From CAUYXJ01 sp963577065 (GTDB taxonomy: Bacteria > Chloroflexota > Dehalococcoidia > Tepidiformales > Tepidiformaceae): a stretch of DNA of 11,203 bases. The notes under the pieces were generated by a model that saw nothing but the letters and a program-made list of their open reading frames with translations, did no database searches and was not told the origin of the DNA. The DNA lies in the NCBI GenBank assembly GCA_963577065.1, contig CAUYXJ010000090.1, positions 1-11,203 on the forward strand. The letters are read 5' to 3'. The position numbers and the translations under genes are program-made. Below are positions 1-5,339 of this stretch, piece after piece (within the stretch, counting starts at the first letter, position 1; each line of letters opens with the position of its first letter).

Positions 1-27
1 CTCGCTTTTGACCGCACACGCCGCCAT

Positions 28-42
28 TCGGCCGGACTGCGG
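28..42. repeat. Left arm of a 15-bp perfect inverted repeat flanking the 71-residue gene
   Basis: The 15 bases here are the exact reverse complement of positions 402-416, so the two arms bracket the small minus-strand gene. Each arm can also fold on itself: this copy forms CGGCCG-GACTG-CGGTTG with two G-U pairs, which resembles a REP-like element. I see no target-site duplication outside the arms. The first 161 bases hold no gene I can support: one frame is open from the left edge to a TAA at 109-111 and another stays open, but neither has recognisable protein content. Confidence 0.5.
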
Positions 43-140
43 TTGGCGGCGACGCGCAGCTGCCCCGACCTGGACGGCTACGGGCGATCGCCGCCCCGGA
101 CGTCCCTGTAACCTGGGCGTCCCCGTAAGGCGAAACAGCT

Positions 141-155
141 GGCGGCGGAGCCGCC
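141..155 (-). terminator. Possible weak terminator hairpin after the 71-residue gene
   Basis: GGCGGC and GCCGCC form a 6-bp stem with a three-base loop, seven bases beyond the stop codon of the minus-strand gene at 162-377. Only a poor T-run follows on the minus strand (AGCTGTTTCG), so intrinsic termination is uncertain. Confidence 0.3.
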
Positions 156-161
156 GGGCGC

Positions 162-377
162 TTAGGCCTTCGCCGCTTCCGCGGTGATGTCCTCGACCAC
201 GACCGTGTTCCCCGCACCCACGTTGATGCGCACGATCTTGCCGTCCTCGAGCAGCGCCTCGACATCCTGCTGGTGCGAGCGCCAACCCTTCGGGAAGGCG
301 TAGCCGCCCTCCTCGAGCGCTTCGAGGAAGAAGTAGCTCATCGTCATCGGGGCCATGTAGAAATCCGTGCTGTCCAT
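162..377 (-). CDS. Small hypothetical protein, 71 aa
   Basis: I do not recognise a family. The product is a short soluble acidic protein. Residues 1-20 are rich in Met, Tyr and Phe (FYMAPMTMSYFFLEALEEGG), a Lys-Gly-Trp follows near residue 32, and the C-terminal half looks like a beta-strand region (KIVRINVGAGNTVVVEDI). There is no signal peptide or membrane segment. The case for a real gene is good: the ATG at 377 is preceded by a purine-rich ribosome site (GAGGGAGAG, about 5 bases upstream), and a sigma70-like promoter lies at 425-452. The gene is divergent from the DUF4349 lipoprotein gene, with 240 bases between the starts. The long plus-strand reading frame that crosses it from 273 is the upstream extension of the lipoprotein frame. 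Function cannot be inferred. Confidence 0.75.
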   Translation of the reverse strand: MDSTDFYMAPMTMSYFFLEALEEGGYAFPKGWRSHQQDVEALLEDGKIVRINVGAGNTVVVEDITAEAAKA

Positions 378-401
378 TGCGCTCTCCCTCGTAGGTTCCG
401 G

Positions 402-416
402 CCGCAGTCCGGCCGA
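402..416. repeat. Right arm of the 15-bp inverted repeat
   Basis: Exact reverse complement of 28-42. Here the copy sits inside the perfect hairpin CGGCCG-CAGTC-CGGCCG (399-415), with a 6-bp stem and 5-base loop. If transcription of the minus-strand gene begins near 418, this hairpin is at the extreme 5' end of its mRNA. The left arm would then be in the 3' untranslated part of the same transcript. Confidence 0.5.
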
Positions 417-424
417 GCGCGCCC

Positions 425-452
425 ATTATGGAGCCCCCAGCCGTTTTTTCAA
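425..452 (-). promoter_or_regulatory. Sigma70-like promoter for the 71-residue gene
   Basis: On the minus strand, TTGAAA (447-452) and CATAAT (425-430) are separated by 16 bases. Each hexamer matches five of six consensus bases. AT-rich hexamers of this quality are uncommon in such a GC-rich window. The predicted start near 418 leaves a leader of about 40 bases before the ATG at 377. Confidence 0.6.
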
Positions 453-560
453 TGGCGCCCGCGGTGGCGCCCTTCGAAAGAGTCCGATCGGCCACCGGCC
501 TCAACGTCGTGCAGCGAGAGCGACTCGACTCGCGATCTCCCGAACGACCGCGCGGCGAGC

Positions 561-586
561 GGAACCGAAACGCTCCCGCCAGCGTC
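561..586 (+). promoter_or_regulatory. ECF-sigma-type promoter for the DUF4349 lipoprotein gene
   Basis: GGAACC (561-566) and CGTC (583-586) are separated by exactly 16 bases, the classic layout of promoters read by extracytoplasmic-function sigma factors (GGAAC -35, CGTC-like -10). A start near 593 gives a leader of about 25 bases containing the GGGAG ribosome site at 606-610. No ECF sigma or anti-sigma gene is in the window, so the sigma factor is unknown. Confidence 0.55.
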
Positions 587-617
587 TTGTGCTGCATCAC
601 GACCTGGGAGCGCCGCC

Positions 618-1562
618 ATGCACGCCCGTGCTCTGTTCCTGCCCCTCATGGTCATCTCGCTACTCGCAATCGTTGCCGCTTGCGGTGACACCGTTCGTGA
701 CGACGACGACACTGGCGGCCGGTTCGCAGAGGGAGTACGGGCGGATACGGAGTCCGCCGGCCCCGGCGCGAATGAAGCCCGTGACGGCGCCCTCGCTGTC
801 GACAGCGACGAAACGAGCAGGGGCGACGAGGCGAGTCCAGCGCTCGCCCTCCAGGCCTTCGACCGGAAGATCATCTTCACCGCGGGGCTCGACCTCGAAG
901 TGGAGGACGTTGCCCGTGCCTTCAACGATGTCTCCCGCATCGCCAGCAGCCACGGCGGCTTCGTCGAGGGGTCGAGCCTCTCGCTGCGAAGCGAGCGAGA
1001 CGGGGAGCGGCGTGAATTCGGCTGGCTCAATCTGCGCATACCCATCAGCCAGTACCAGGACACGCTGCTCGCGCTCCGCACCCTGCGCAACGGCGTGGTC
1101 GTAAGCGAGGAGTCGCAGGCCACCGAGATCACCGAGGAGTACAGCGACACCCAGAGCCGCATCCACAATCTCGAAGCGACGGAGGCGCGCTACCTGGCGC
1201 TCCTGGCCGAAGCGGAGACGGTCGAGGACATCCTTCGCGTCGATGACCGCATCAGGCCGGTGCGGCTCGAGATCGACCGCCTTCGCGGCCGCCTCAACCT
1301 GCTCGACGACCTGACCGAAATGGCGAGCGTGAACGTGACGCTCGCGCCCCGCGAGGGGTTCGTGGTCCCGGCCGGCGGCAGCTCGACCGATCCCGGCGAG
1401 GCGTTCGTGAACGCCTGGGAGGCCTCGCTGGACTTCCTCTACGGACTCGCAACCGTGCTCGCCTACCTCTCGGTCGTGGCGATCTGGGCAGGCCCGATGC
1501 TCGTGGCCGGCTTCGTCGCCACGCGCATCGCCCGGCGCTGGCGAGAGCCGAGCACGCCTTGA
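618..1562 (+). CDS. DUF4349 domain lipoprotein, 314 aa
   Basis: An envelope protein of the DUF4349 family, function unknown. The chosen start is the ATG at 618 with GGGAG 7 bases upstream. The frame is open further 5' (to 273), but only this start gives a sensible lipoprotein signal: a hydrophobic stretch (6-19) and lipobox VAAC with the lipidated Cys at residue 22. Residues 23-80 form an acidic, low-complexity linker. About 82-245 match the DUF4349 pattern: RKIIFTAGLDLEVEDV start, GGFVEGSS, a WLNLRIP strand, then a helical coiled-coil part (171-232) and the closing strand ASVNVTLAP. A C-terminal membrane segment spans about 275-303, followed by basic residues RIARRWR. Family members of this shape are anchored in the membrane with the domain outside. 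The ECF-type promoter upstream suggests envelope-stress control (inference). Confidence 0.9.
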   Translation: MHARALFLPLMVISLLAIVAACGDTVRDDDDTGGRFAEGVRADTESAGPGANEARDGALAVDSDETSRGDEASPALALQAFDRKIIFTAGLDLEVEDVARAFNDVSRIASSHGGFVEGSSLSLRSERDGERREFGWLNLRIPISQYQDTLLALRTLRNGVVVSEESQATEITEEYSDTQSRIHNLEATEARYLALLAEAETVEDILRVDDRIRPVRLEIDRLRGRLNLLDDLTEMASVNVTLAPREGFVVPAGGSSTDPGEAFVNAWEASLDFLYGLATVLAYLSVVAIWAGPMLVAGFVATRIARRWREPSTP

Positions 1563-1612
1563 CCCGCCGCGAACCACCGGTTTCGCCCCGAAGGGACGGC
1601 GGGTAGCATCGA

Positions 1613-1628
1613 GCAGTCCCCGGACTGC
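1613..1628 (+). terminator. Small hairpin between DUF4349 gene and 54-aa ORF
   Basis: GCAGTC-CCCG-GACTGC is a perfect 6-bp stem with a tetraloop, 51 bases after the DUF4349 stop and 5 bases before the ATG at 1634. No T-run follows. It could be a weak terminator, or it could occlude the start of the next ORF. The core GGACTGC is also part of the inverted repeat arms at 28-42 and 402-416. Confidence 0.25.
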
Positions 1629-1633
1629 CGTTA

Positions 1634-1798
1634 ATGCGCCTCGCAAATTACATCTTCTCGACAACCTCGATCGTCCTCGGGATCGCGCTATTCCTGTTCA
1701 TGCTCACCCAGGACTCGGACTGGAACATCGGCATGGGCATCGGCGCGCTGCTCGTCATCAACGGCGTCGTCCGCCTCTGGTTCGCGCAGTCGGAATAG
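1634..1798 (+). CDS. Small hypothetical membrane protein, 54 aa
   Basis: The frame begins with the ATG at 1634 and ends with TAG at 1796-1798. It encodes two hydrophobic segments (about residues 8-25, STTSIVLGIALFLFML, and 32-47, IGMGIGALLVINGVV) separated by the polar turn TQDSDWN, and it ends with RLWFAQSE. The composition (Trp near the ends, Gly-rich second helix) looks like a genuine two-helix membrane peptide rather than random translation of GC-rich DNA. The codon third positions are mostly G or C, as in neighbouring genes. There is no good ribosome site, and the hairpin at 1613-1628 lies just upstream. I recognise no family. Confidence 0.55.
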   Translation: MRLANYIFSTTSIVLGIALFLFMLTQDSDWNIGMGIGALLVINGVVRLWFAQSE

Positions 1799-1802
1799 AT
1801 CA

Positions 1803-1956
1803 GTAGGCTCGCTGCGCTCGGGCCCCCCGCCGCACCCCGCCCGCGCTCGACTGCTCCGGCTTCACCTCCGCGCTCGCTTGTAGGCTCGCTGCGCTCGGGC
1901 CCCCCGCCGCACCCCGCCCGCGCTCGACTGCTCCGGCTTCACCTCCGCGCTCGCTT
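1803..1956. repeat. Perfect tandem duplication, two 77-bp copies
   Basis: Positions 1803-1879 and 1880-1956 are identical over all 77 bases. The unit length is not a multiple of three, and I see no convincing coding potential across it. The unit is very GC-rich, with a GGCTCGCTGCGCTCG start and a CTCCGCGCTCGCTT end. A partial echo of the end (CGGCTCCGCGCTCGCT) follows at 1957-1972. The repeat fills the gap between the 54-aa ORF and the UspA-like gene. The absence of any mismatch implies a recent duplication, active homogenisation, or an assembly artefact. Confidence 0.9.
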
Positions 1957-2004
1957 CGGCTCCGCGCTCGCTGGCTCCGCACGCGCCAGGCCTTTGGGCG
2001 CGCG

Positions 2005-2033
2005 TTGTGCGGGGTCGTCCGTTTCTTTATTCT
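2005..2033 (+). promoter_or_regulatory. Possible promoter of the usp-trkA-trkA-pheA cluster
   Basis: TTGTGC (2005-2010) and TATTCT (2028-2033) are spaced by 17 bases, with three and four consensus matches respectively. This is the only AT-rich stretch before the cluster (GTTTCTTTATTCT). A GC-rich hairpin at about 1979-2010 overlaps the putative -35. The match is weak, and the position is the main support. Confidence 0.3.
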
Positions 2034-2059
2034 CTCGGCTCACGAAGGTGCCCCCCGAA

Positions 2060-2530
2060 ATGGCGAGCTTCCGCTCAATCCTGGTCCCGGTTGTCGACGA
2101 TCCCGCGAGCCTCGATGCGGTCACGATTGCCGCGAGCCTCGCGCGCCAGGCCAAGGGCAGCGTCGGTCTCGTGCACGTGATCGAAGTGAGGCGAGACCTT
2201 CCTGTGACCGCCGACATGGACCTCGAGGCGCACCGCGGCGAGGACCTCCTGCGACGGGCGCTCGCGCTGGTCAAGGTGGGCAACGGCATCACCATCGAGG
2301 ATCAGCTGCTGCAGGCCCGCGAAGCGGGGCCGGCGATCGTCGAAGAAGCCGCCGCCCGTGAGGTCGAGGTGATTATCTTGGGGCTGGGCTACAAACCGCT
2401 CCTCGGCCAGTTCCGCGTGGGGCACACCGCGGACTACGTCCTCAAGCACGCCCACTGCAACGTCTGGATCGTGCGCCAGCCCTTGGCCGAAACGGCGGCC
2501 GTAGCGCCCCGGACGACCGCCCGCCGGTGA
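2060..2530 (+). CDS. Universal stress protein (UspA family), 156 aa
   Basis: A single-domain UspA-fold protein. The start is ATG 2060 with AAGGTG 9 bases upstream. A further upstream in-frame start at 1994 would add 22 residues unlike the family. Recognisable parts are the first strand and acidic loop FRSILVPVVDD (residues 4-14), the second strand GSVGLVHVIEV (33-43), the strand VEVIILGLG (102-110) and the final strand CNVWIVR (133-139). The ATP-loop motif, usually Gly-2x-Gly-9x-Gly-Ser/Thr, is only partly kept. Gly108 and Gly121 are in place, but the second Gly is Tyr111 and the Ser/Thr is His122, so tight ATP binding is doubtful. The stop overlaps the next start by four bases (GTGA), implying translational coupling to the TrkA-type proteins. 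Usp proteins next to TrkA genes are often regulators of ion transport (inference here). Confidence 0.88.
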   Translation: MASFRSILVPVVDDPASLDAVTIAASLARQAKGSVGLVHVIEVRRDLPVTADMDLEAHRGEDLLRRALALVKVGNGITIEDQLLQAREAGPAIVEEAAAREVEVIILGLGYKPLLGQFRVGHTADYVLKHAHCNVWIVRQPLAETAAVAPRTTARR

Positions 2531-2937
2531 ACGTGTTGATCATGGGCTGCGGGCGCACCGGCTCGATGATCGGCGCCACGCTCGACGGGGCAGGCCATCA
2601 GGTAACGGTGCTGGATAGCAACCCCGACCAACTCCGCCGGCTCCCCGAGGACTTCCGTGGCCAGAAGGCCGTAGGCAACGGGATGGACGGCGAAGCGCTC
2701 GAACGAGCCGGGATCCAGGAGATGGACGCGTTCATCGCCGTTACGCAGGGCGATAACCGCAACTACTTCGCCAGCCAACTCGCGAAGGAGGTTTACGGTG
2801 TCGCGCGCGTGATCTGCCGGGTGAAGGACCCACGCCGGCAGGAGATTTTCGGCCACCTCGGGATCCAGACCTATAGCCCTACCAGCGCCGGCGCGGCAAC
2901 GATGATCGAGATGCTGCAGCAGCCGGAGCCAGCTTAG
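2527..2937 (+). CDS. TrkA-N (RCK) NAD-binding regulatory protein, 136 aa
   Basis: A stand-alone RCK N-terminal domain of the TrkA/KtrA type, normally a cytoplasmic nucleotide-sensing subunit of a potassium uptake system. The Rossmann fold is clear: VLIMGCGRTG gives GxGxxG at Gly7, Gly9 and Gly12, and strand two ends in Asp30 (VTVLDSN), the residue that prefers NAD(H). It is followed by GNGMD, DAFIAVTQGDNRNYFASQLAKE and the VICRVKDP strand typical of the family. There is no TrkA-C domain, so this protein probably pairs with the next one. Translation starts at a GTG overlapping the Usp stop by four bases. No Shine-Dalgarno is visible, which fits coupling. No channel-forming TrkH/KtrB gene is in the window. 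Confidence 0.9.
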   Translation: MNVLIMGCGRTGSMIGATLDGAGHQVTVLDSNPDQLRRLPEDFRGQKAVGNGMDGEALERAGIQEMDAFIAVTQGDNRNYFASQLAKEVYGVARVICRVKDPRRQEIFGHLGIQTYSPTSAGAATMIEMLQQPEPA

Positions 2938-2939
2938 GG

Positions 2940-3617
2940 ATGTACATCATCATCGCGGGCGGCGGCAAAGTCGGCTATTACCTCGCCGAGGAGCTGTTGA
3001 CTGGTGACGACAACGAGCTGCTGATCATCGAGAAGAGCAGCGCCCGCGTCACCGAGATTGGGGACCGCCTCGACGGCACCGTGATGGTCGGCGATGCCTG
3101 CGAGGCGTCGGTCCTCGACGGCGCCGGTGTCAGCCGCGCCGGACTGGTCGCCGCCGTCACCGGCGAGGACGAGGACAACCTCGTGATCTGCGAAATCGCA
3201 CGCTACCGCGGCGTCCCCCGCGTCCTTGCCCGCGTCAACGACCCGAAGAACGCCGCGCTCTTCAAGAAGCGTGGGATCGAAACGACGGTCTCCGCCACAG
3301 AGGCGATCCTCGGCCAGATCGAGCAGGAGCTTCCGGTCACGGAGATGATCCCGGTGATGCAGCTCCACCACGGCCTCGAACTGGTCGAGGTGCGGCTCTC
3401 GGACACCTCGCCCGCAGTCGGCCGCAGCCCCCGCGAGATCTTGCTGCCACCGGAGGCCCTCGTCGCACTCATCGTCGACTCCGGCGGGGTCCCCCGGATC
3501 CCCGGCGCCGACACCACGCTCACCGCCGGGGACGCGCTCGTAGTCGTCGCCCGCGCCGAGAGCCGCACCATGCTCAAGGAAGCGCTGATCGGCGGCACCC
3601 ACGGCTTCGACACATGA
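2940..3617 (+). CDS. TrkA family potassium uptake protein (TrkA-N plus TrkA-C), 225 aa
   Basis: The second RCK protein, starting 2 bases after the preceding stop, with GGAG about 11 bases before the ATG. Residues 1-120 form a Rossmann domain: IIIAGGGKVG supplies GxGxxG at Gly7, Gly9 and Gly12, and strand two ends in Glu31 (LLIIEKS). VGDACEASVLDGAGV and AAVTGEDEDNLVICEIAR are strongly TrkA-like. About 140-222 are a TrkA-C ligand-binding domain (LVEVRLSDTSPAVGR, TLTAGDALVVVARAES). The side-by-side pair of one short and one full RCK protein resembles the ceoB/ceoC pair of mycobacteria. The likely role is gating a TrkH/KtrB-like transporter encoded elsewhere. The gene ends 10 bases before pheA. 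Confidence 0.93.
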   Translation: MYIIIAGGGKVGYYLAEELLTGDDNELLIIEKSSARVTEIGDRLDGTVMVGDACEASVLDGAGVSRAGLVAAVTGEDEDNLVICEIARYRGVPRVLARVNDPKNAALFKKRGIETTVSATEAILGQIEQELPVTEMIPVMQLHHGLELVEVRLSDTSPAVGRSPREILLPPEALVALIVDSGGVPRIPGADTTLTAGDALVVVARAESRTMLKEALIGGTHGFDT

Positions 3618-3627
3618 ACGCCCGCGC

Positions 3628-4449
3628 GTGAGAGTCGCCTACCTCGGCCCCGCGGGGACGTTCGGCGAAGAAGCAGCACGCCGCTACGCACCTGCGGCCG
3701 AGCTTATCGCCTGTCCCTCGCACGCCGCGGTCGCGAAGGCGGTCGATTCGGGCGGCGCGGACCTGGGCGTGATGGCGATCGAGAACTCGATCAACGGCTC
3801 CGTCGCCGAAACCCTCGACATCCTCATCCACGAGACCACGCTTCAGATCCAGAGCGAGCTCCTCGTGCCAATCGAGCACAGCCTCGTGGCGAAGCCTGGC
3901 GCGGAGATCGACGGAGTGTCGGTCATCTACTCACACACCCAGGCGCTTGGCCAATGCCGCGAATTCCTCGAAGGCCACTTCCCCAGCGCCCGCCTCGAGG
4001 CGGCCCTCTCCACGGCCCAGGCGGTGGAGCTCGCCGTCGCCCACGAGGGCGCCGCCGCGATCGCGAACGCGCGCGCGGCCACGCTCTACGGCGCGGAGGT
4101 GCTCACGCCGGCGATCCAGGATCGTCCGAACAACGCCACCCGTTTCGTGATCATCGGCGGCGGCCAGCCGGGTCCCTCCGGCCACGACCGAACATCGATC
4201 GCCTTCCAGTTCGACGACGACCGCGCCGGCCTTCTGACCGACGCGATGACGGAGCTTTCGAGCCGCGGAATCAACTGCACGAAGATGGAGAGCCGCCCCA
4301 CGCGCGCGACCTTCGGCGAGTACATCTTCCTCGTCGACTTCGAAGGGCACGCGCAGGACCGCGCGTGCGCGTCCGCGCTCATCGCCCTGCGGGCGATGAC
4401 CTCGGAGCTCAAGATCTTTGGCAGCTACCCGCGCGCCGCTGAGGGTTAG
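3628..4449 (+). CDS. pheA: Prephenate dehydratase, 273 aa
   Basis: Converts prephenate to phenylpyruvate, the committed step to phenylalanine, in the cytoplasm. It is a stand-alone enzyme without a chorismate mutase domain. The catalytic domain occupies about residues 1-180: RVAYLGPAGTFGEEAA start, GVMAIENSINGSVAETLDIL, YSHTQALGQCREFL, and the catalytic TRF motif at Thr171-Arg172-Phe173. The ACT regulatory domain (about 188-268) carries the phenylalanine-binding pair of motifs: RAGLLTDAM (GALV-type) and ESRP at 221-224. Feedback inhibition by phenylalanine is therefore expected. The start is a GTG 10 bases after the TrkA stop with no clear ribosome site, so coupling to the upstream genes is likely. 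The TAG stop lies inside a strong hairpin shared with the convergent gene. Confidence 0.95.
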   Translation: MRVAYLGPAGTFGEEAARRYAPAAELIACPSHAAVAKAVDSGGADLGVMAIENSINGSVAETLDILIHETTLQIQSELLVPIEHSLVAKPGAEIDGVSVIYSHTQALGQCREFLEGHFPSARLEAALSTAQAVELAVAHEGAAAIANARAATLYGAEVLTPAIQDRPNNATRFVIIGGGQPGPSGHDRTSIAFQFDDDRAGLLTDAMTELSSRGINCTKMESRPTRATFGEYIFLVDFEGHAQDRACASALIALRAMTSELKIFGSYPRAAEG

Positions 4450-4458
4450 TGGCGCGCG
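4430..4458. terminator. Strong bidirectional hairpin between pheA and the GGDEF-like gene
   Basis: CGCGCGCC (4430-4437) pairs perfectly with GGCGCGCG (4451-4458). The stem continues inward through G-T, C-G, T-A and G-T pairs to a five-base loop AGGGT (4442-4446), 12 pairs in all. The pheA stop codon lies in the 3' arm side of the loop. The opposing gene stops two bases beyond the stem. No long T-run follows on either strand, but position and stability fit a shared terminator. Confidence 0.6.
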
Positions 4459-4459
4459 A

Positions 4460-5152
4460 TTAGGCGACGGCGCCCCGCGCCTGGCCGCCGCCGGCGGCGT
4501 CCGTGTCCGCGGCGCGGAGAAGCGCAAGCAGAGAATCTGAGCCCTGCTCGTGGGCGGCGGCGCCCGCGGCGAGGTCGAGTTCGGCGAACGGGCCACCCTC
4601 CTCTGCGATTCGATCCGCGAGGTCCGCCAGCCACTCGCGCGCGCCGGCGCGGTCCGCGCCGGCGAACAGCACCGCGAAGCTGTGCCCATCGAGGCGCGCC
4701 AGGGAGTCCTCCGGGCTGGTCATCTCTTGGAGCGCCGCCGCGAGGGCGGTGACCGCCCCTGCCGCGAGCGGTGCATCGCGCCGCACCGCGTGGCGGAGCT
4801 CGATCAGCGCCCGCGCAAACGGTTCGCCCGTGCGCTCAAAGCGCGCGGCCATCACGCCCCAACCGTGCAGGAGCTGTGTACGGCTGCCGAGGCCGCTCTC
4901 GGGATCGCTGCGAGCGGCTTCGCGCAACCCCTTGGCTCGCTCCTGCCAGACGTCCGCGCTCGCCGCCGCGCGGTCGCGCGCGGCCCCGCGCCGGTGGACC
5001 AAGAGGAATTGAATCGCGACCAGAGCGACGAGCGCCACGAGCGCGGGCAGCGGCTCCCCCACCACCGCGAGCCCAACCGCGGCGACCACCGCCACCACCA
5101 GGAGCTCGCTCCAATGACCGTCCACGAGTTGGAGCAGCGCCAATGGTCGCAT
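4460..5152 (-). CDS. Membrane protein with degenerate GGDEF domain, 230 aa
   Basis: The chosen start is ATG 5152, with GGAGGGAG ending 2 bases upstream. The frame stays open to 5614, but the extension is low-complexity shadow. Residues 15-31 and 35-52 are two membrane helices. A short linker follows, then a diguanylate-cyclase-like fold: DPESGLGSR (83-91) replaces the usual DxLTGLxNR, and ARLDGHSFAVLFAGAD (152-167) sits where the active site should read RxGGDEFxxLLPxxD. The signature GGDEF is DGHSF (155-159), so the residues needed for metal and GTP chemistry are lost and no cyclase activity is expected. Such domains can act as sensors or structural partners. The terminal part (SDSLLALLRAADTDA) matches the family's closing helix. 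It is convergent with pheA, divergent from the DUF3179 gene, and probably monocistronic. Confidence 0.8.
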   Translation of the reverse strand: MRPLALLQLVDGHWSELLVVAVVAAVGLAVVGEPLPALVALVALVAIQFLLVHRRGAARDRAAASADVWQERAKGLREAARSDPESGLGSRTQLLHGWGVMAARFERTGEPFARALIELRHAVRRDAPLAAGAVTALAAALQEMTSPEDSLARLDGHSFAVLFAGADRAGAREWLADLADRIAEEGGPFAELDLAAGAAAHEQGSDSLLALLRAADTDAAGGGQARGAVA

Positions 5153-5218
5153 CGCTCCCTCCGTTCCCCTGGATGGTCGGCGGGAAGCGAGCGGGAGGGG
5201 TGGGGGCTCGGCGACGTT

Positions 5219-5235
5219 TGTCACGCACCTGTCAC
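5219..5235. promoter_or_regulatory. Direct TGTCAC repeat in the divergent gap, possible operator
   Basis: Two TGTCAC copies (5219-5224 and 5230-5235) are spaced by 11 bases, close to one helical turn, in the 187-bp gap between the GGDEF-like gene (start 5152) and the DUF3179 gene (start about 5340). This could be a regulator site. A 5-bp GC hairpin follows at 5237-5251. I see no convincing promoter hexamers for either gene. Confidence 0.22.
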
Positions 5236-5339
5236 CCGGGCTCGACGCCCGAGCTCTGCCTCCTAGCCGCGTGGCCGGGGTCACAGCCTCTCGCGGGTTG
5301 CGAGGCCTAGGGTGGTACGAGACAGATGGCGAGCGGCAC

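Noticed and set aside
28..416. Insertion sequence bounded by the 15-bp inverted repeat
   Set aside because: No transposase is encoded, the gene inside has its own promoter, and no target-site duplication is visible. A non-autonomous element remains possible but unsupported.
660..1664. Long minus-strand reading frame (334 codons) opposite the DUF4349 gene
   Set aside because: It is a shadow of the lipoprotein gene in GC-rich DNA. It has no domain content, and the plus strand has a clear family match, lipobox and ribosome site.
1803..1956. CRISPR array
   Set aside because: There are only two adjacent 77-bp copies with no spacers between them, so it is a tandem duplication.
3611..3630. ATG at 3614 as the pheA start
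   Set aside because: It runs into TGA after five codons. The GTG at 3628 starts exactly at the family's RVAYLGPAGTF.
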